A stretch of 49,742 nucleotides of DNA from a virus, in the IMG/VR virus record IMGVR_UViG_3300031951_000250, positions 1-49,742 of that record; one strand, 5' to 3'. Every line of letters starts with the position of its first letter. Within the stretch, counting starts at the first letter, position 1. The notes under the pieces were generated by a model. It made no database searches. It was given only the letters and a program-made list of their open reading frames with translations, and had not been told where the DNA came from. Below, one piece after another: positions 47,156 to 49,742 of this stretch. A program made the position numbers and the translations under genes.

Positions 47156-47782
47156 TCACTTGCCGACGCGATGGCGCGCCGCGCAGAGACGACCGCAGAA
47201 CGTCTTCACGCTGTATTGGTTGACGCGGAAGGTCTTCTTGCAGCGGCGACACTCGCGGTCGACGTCATCGACGCCGGACCGCCTGCGCGCATTGGACCTG
47301 CAGTTGTTGGAGCAGAACTTAACGGTCTGGCGTGCCTTCGTCAGATACAGCACACCGCACAACTCACACGTTCTCTGCTCCGCCTCGTGGGTCTCCCACG
47401 TTGAGCGGCCGTGCTCTTTGTGCCACGCAATGCCCTCTGGCGAGGAGTGCCACGCCGCAGCCAAGTGCCTGATGCTGTCGAGGTGCTCGCGCTTGCGAGC
47501 ACTGCACTCTTGGTTGCCGTGGTGCGACAGGTGCTCGGCTTCCGGGAGGCACTCCAAGTTGTCGAGGCTGTTGTTGAGCGGGTTCCCGTCGATGTGGTGA
47601 ACGTGCCACCCGGGAGGGATTGGCCCACGCTCGGCCTTCCAGATCTCGCGATGGAGCGATTCAACGCCACGCATCGCGATGTGAATCGGCGGGCGGAAGT
47701 AGTTCCTCAGAGACGCGTCCTGAGACTCTGGGTACCTGCGAAAACGAGTGCCGCCGTACTCGATGACTTCCGACTTCGACAT
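47156..47782 (-). CDS. HNH endonuclease
   Basis: This 208-aa protein reads IAMRGVESLHREIWKAERGP, IPPGWHVHHIDGNPLNNSLD and NLECLPEAEHLSHHGNQ. This is the HNH_3 pattern with the His-His pair, central Asn and final His. The C-terminal half has two zinc-ribbon-like cysteine sets (CELC...CSNNC and CRRC...CGRLC). Local GC is lower than the flanks. It stands alone between terminase and portal. It may be a free-standing homing endonuclease; alternatively it could assist terminase cleavage, as HNH proteins next to terminase do in HK97-like phages. Confidence 0.85.
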   Translation of the reverse strand: MSKSEVIEYGGTRFRRYPESQDASLRNYFRPPIHIAMRGVESLHREIWKAERGPIPPGWHVHHIDGNPLNNSLDNLECLPEAEHLSHHGNQECSARKREHLDSIRHLAAAWHSSPEGIAWHKEHGRSTWETHEAEQRTCELCGVLYLTKARQTVKFCSNNCRSNARRRSGVDDVDRECRRCKKTFRVNQYSVKTFCGRLCAARHRVGK

Positions 47783-47825
47783 GCGCGTTACCTAATCATC
47801 AGGCTCGCGCTCGTCAGCAAATTCA

Positions 47826-49205
47826 CTATGAAGTCAGACGATGTGTGAGATAGCGTAACGCGTCGACTGCGTGGTTATTTCGGTCCTCGGGCTCCTCGCT
47901 CGGTCCGTCAGGACCAGCGCGGTAGGAGTAGAGCTCGAGCTCGCGGATCAGGTTCTTGCAGCGGTCCGAGATCAGCAGCCGGGGCTTGCGACCCGCGCCC
48001 GTCTCGACCATCTGCAGGTGCGTCGCGATGCGGAGGATCCCCGCGGAGATCGCGTTGTCTGCGTTGTAGACCAGCGGCTCCCCGCGACTGCGGCGCAGCG
48101 CGGTGATGTATCCGGGTTCGCTCGGGTCTGCGGCGAACCAGCCGAGCTTGTGCTCGGTGCGCATCGTGCGGGCTCGCGTGAGCCACCCGCCGTTGTCGTC
48201 GACCAGCACCCCGGACTCGTACTGTTCGTCAACGACGACGATCGTCCCTGCGCCGGTCCGGCCGCCGACGATCCACGCGGACGGGTCAGACCAGCCCCAA
48301 TCGACGCCGCATCCGAGATCGTGAAGGGACCAGCGCCCACCGTGGCGGTAGAGGCGTTCGATCTCCGCGTGCGGCACGACGTGCACAGCGCGGTCGAACG
48401 TCGCGAACACCCGGCCCTTGCGGACCGTGGGGTGCTGCTGGAACAGCGAGGACCAATCGTACTCACCGACCTCGGCGCGGCGCTTCTCGAGCTCTGCGAC
48501 GGGCCAGCGTTCGGGCCACAGCGCGCGCCCTCGGACGTCGATCGCAGGGAGCGAGGTCACCTGCCACTCCTGATCCTCGGCGCTCTCGAGCCGCCCGATC
48601 AGGTCGTCACGGTGCCAACGCGTGTGCACGACAAGGGCAGAGCCTCCGGGCTCCACGCGGGTCATCGCCGTCGATGTGAACCACGACCAGATTCGCTCGC
48701 GGATCAGCGGGCTGTCGGCCTCTTGCCTGTTCTTGTGCGGGTCGTCTACGACGAGCAGCCGCACGCCGTGACCCGTAAGCGGGCCACCGACGCCGGTCGC
48801 GATGACGCCCCCTCCCTGCGGGGTGCGCCACTCGTGCATCGCCTTGGAGTCCTGCCGGAGCTCCACGCCGGCGCGCGCCGCGTAGTCGCGAATCTGCCGC
48901 GACTTCGACCGAGCGATGTCGGCCGCATACGAGACGTAGGCGATCGTCCACTCAGGGTGGCGGACGAGCACGCGAGCGATGCCGTGGAGCACCGTCTCGG
49001 TCTTGCCGTGTCGCGGCGGGACAGAGAGAGCAGCGCGCACTGGTCCGCGCTCGATCGCCTCGAACAGCGTCAGCAGCGGCCCGAGATGCTTCGGCGCGGC
49101 GTACGCGGGAGAGACACGCGGGACGAACTCAGCGAGGCTCGCCGTCCGCAGCGTCGCCTTGTTCCGCCTCGCCTGCTCGCTCTGGATTGACCGCAACAGG
49201 TCCAC
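47826..49205 (-). CDS. terL: terminase large subunit
   Basis: This 459-aa protein has the packaging ATPase motifs SVPPRHGKTE (Walker A, 61-70) and LLVVDD (Walker B, 150-155), followed by LVVHTRWH (motif III, about 191-198). The RNase H-like nuclease begins GVDWG (Asp302) and ends NNHAVDALRYL with a last catalytic Asp. GTG 49205 lies within the small subunit gene, 77 bp overlap. It cuts concatemers and pumps DNA into the prohead. Confidence 0.93.
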   Translation of the reverse strand: MDLLRSIQSEQARRNKATLRTASLAEFVPRVSPAYAAPKHLGPLLTLFEAIERGPVRAALSVPPRHGKTETVLHGIARVLVRHPEWTIAYVSYAADIARSKSRQIRDYAARAGVELRQDSKAMHEWRTPQGGGVIATGVGGPLTGHGVRLLVVDDPHKNRQEADSPLIRERIWSWFTSTAMTRVEPGGSALVVHTRWHRDDLIGRLESAEDQEWQVTSLPAIDVRGRALWPERWPVAELEKRRAEVGEYDWSSLFQQHPTVRKGRVFATFDRAVHVVPHAEIERLYRHGGRWSLHDLGCGVDWGWSDPSAWIVGGRTGAGTIVVVDEQYESGVLVDDNGGWLTRARTMRTEHKLGWFAADPSEPGYITALRRSRGEPLVYNADNAISAGILRIATHLQMVETGAGRKPRLLISDRCKNLIRELELYSYRAGPDGPSEEPEDRNNHAVDALRYLTHRLTS

Positions 49206-49701
49206 TGGATCGTGCTCGCTCGAGGATGGCTCGCACCGTCGCGAGTTCTTCGTCCGTCGCCCCCGACAGGTCAGCCCCGAGACCGCGCAGTGCTTCGAGC
49301 TTGGCTCGACTCAACTGGCGAGTGAGGTGCTCCTGTCGACGCGCGCCGACGCGCTCGTCACAGGCGATGATGGTCCGCACGACGTCGGCCTTCGCTCGCG
49401 CGAGGATCGCGTAGTCACGCGGCTCGCACAGCGGGGTCGACGGGTCGGGGCCCATCACAGCGGCGATGTACTGGTCACAGCGAACGAGCTCTGCCCGGAT
49501 CGCACGTCGCCCCTGACGCAGCCCCGCCTCACATGCGCGGGCGTGGATTTGGCGGCGAGTGGCGACCTGTGCCCCACGCAGCATGTCTCGCGCGGTTGTG
49601 CGCGGGACACCAGCGATGCGCGCGGCTTCGGAGACGTTGCCGGTCTGCTCGAACGCAGCAACGAGGCGGGTGAGCACGTCCGGCGGCGTTTGCCGTGGCA
49701 T
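49129..49701 (-). CDS. terS: terminase small subunit
   Basis: This 190-aa protein starts MPRQTPPDVLTRLVAAFEQT, with a helix-turn-helix at about 22-45 (NVSEAARIAGVPRTTARDML), a long helical oligomerisation region and an acidic C-terminal tail. This is the layout of small terminase subunits that bind the packaging site. It is the first gene of the leftward late operon, with the 41 bp upstream up to the window edge holding its ribosome site region and possibly part of the cos/pac site. Confidence 0.8.
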   Translation of the reverse strand: MPRQTPPDVLTRLVAAFEQTGNVSEAARIAGVPRTTARDMLRGAQVATRRQIHARACEAGLRQGRRAIRAELVRCDQYIAAVMGPDPSTPLCEPRDYAILARAKADVVRTIIACDERVGARRQEHLTRQLSRAKLEALRGLGADLSGATDEELATVRAILERARSSGPVAVNPERAGEAEQGDAADGEPR

Positions 49702-49742
49702 CGTGCAGTCCTTTGGTGCGGGGTCAGTTGGCGCGGCGAGAG

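Noticed and set aside
47431-47440. Third copy of the leader motif TGCCCTCTGG
   Set aside because: It lies inside the HNH coding sequence without a nearby start or hairpin; judged coincidental.

Overview
The window is most of the genome of a temperate, long-tailed (siphovirus-type) phage with high-GC DNA. The DNA is GC-rich throughout, with AT-richer islands only at control regions. Two gene products carry lipoprotein signals, and an attachment core matching a tRNA-Lys gene lies in the middle of the window. These point to a high-GC Gram-negative host. A Myxococcota- or Proteobacteria-like host is a guess from composition and from one Cys-rich lipoprotein; nothing here proves a taxon. An attachment core in the middle, with phage genes on both sides, fits a virion-form genome better than an integrated prophage. 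The leftmost gene is cut off, and joining the two window ends does not restore it, so some sequence is missing.

Layout. (1) 1-6916, minus strand: replication operon, read right to left. It starts with a Cro-like regulator and small genes. These are followed by a lambda-O-like initiator carrying iteron-like repeats, a DnaB-type helicase, a multi-HTH protein, a RusA-like resolvase, a Myb/SANT-type protein and the 5' end of a DNA methyltransferase. (2) 6917-7998: immunity region, with AT-rich operators, an XRE repressor and an ImmA-type HExxH protease. (3) 8013-17221, plus strand: one long, translationally coupled operon of small proteins. It includes a DUF3850 protein, a PAPS-reductase-like enzyme, a C5 methyltransferase, a circularly permuted N6 methyltransferase, an excisionase-like HTH protein and a tyrosine integrase whose 3' end contains the attP core. 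(4) 17222-20679, plus strand: a second operon of seven genes of unknown function beside attP. (5) 20693-20727: a terminator between the convergent operons.

(6) 20833-49701, minus strand: the late operon, read right to left. The head genes are terminase small and large subunits, an HNH endonuclease, portal, minor head proteins, scaffold, capsid and connectors. The tail genes are tail terminator, tail tube, two chaperone frames joined by a probable -1 frameshift, tape measure and tail-tip/adhesin proteins. The last section holds membrane, lysis and small proteins, including a putative endolysin with a peptidoglycan-binding domain. One plus-strand lipoprotein gene (31697-32122) with its own promoter interrupts the tail genes and looks like a moron expressed in the lysogen.

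The parts fit a standard temperate cycle. The ImmR/ImmA-like pair and the Cro-like protein act at shared operators, the O-like protein loads DnaB at its internal iterons, and Int/Xis act at attP. The most notable observations are attP inside the int coding sequence flanked by arm-type repeats, iterons in an 11/22-bp register inside the initiator gene, a CCCTTTC slippery site, the permuted methyltransferase, the leaderless lipoprotein moron and a DNA-modification cluster.
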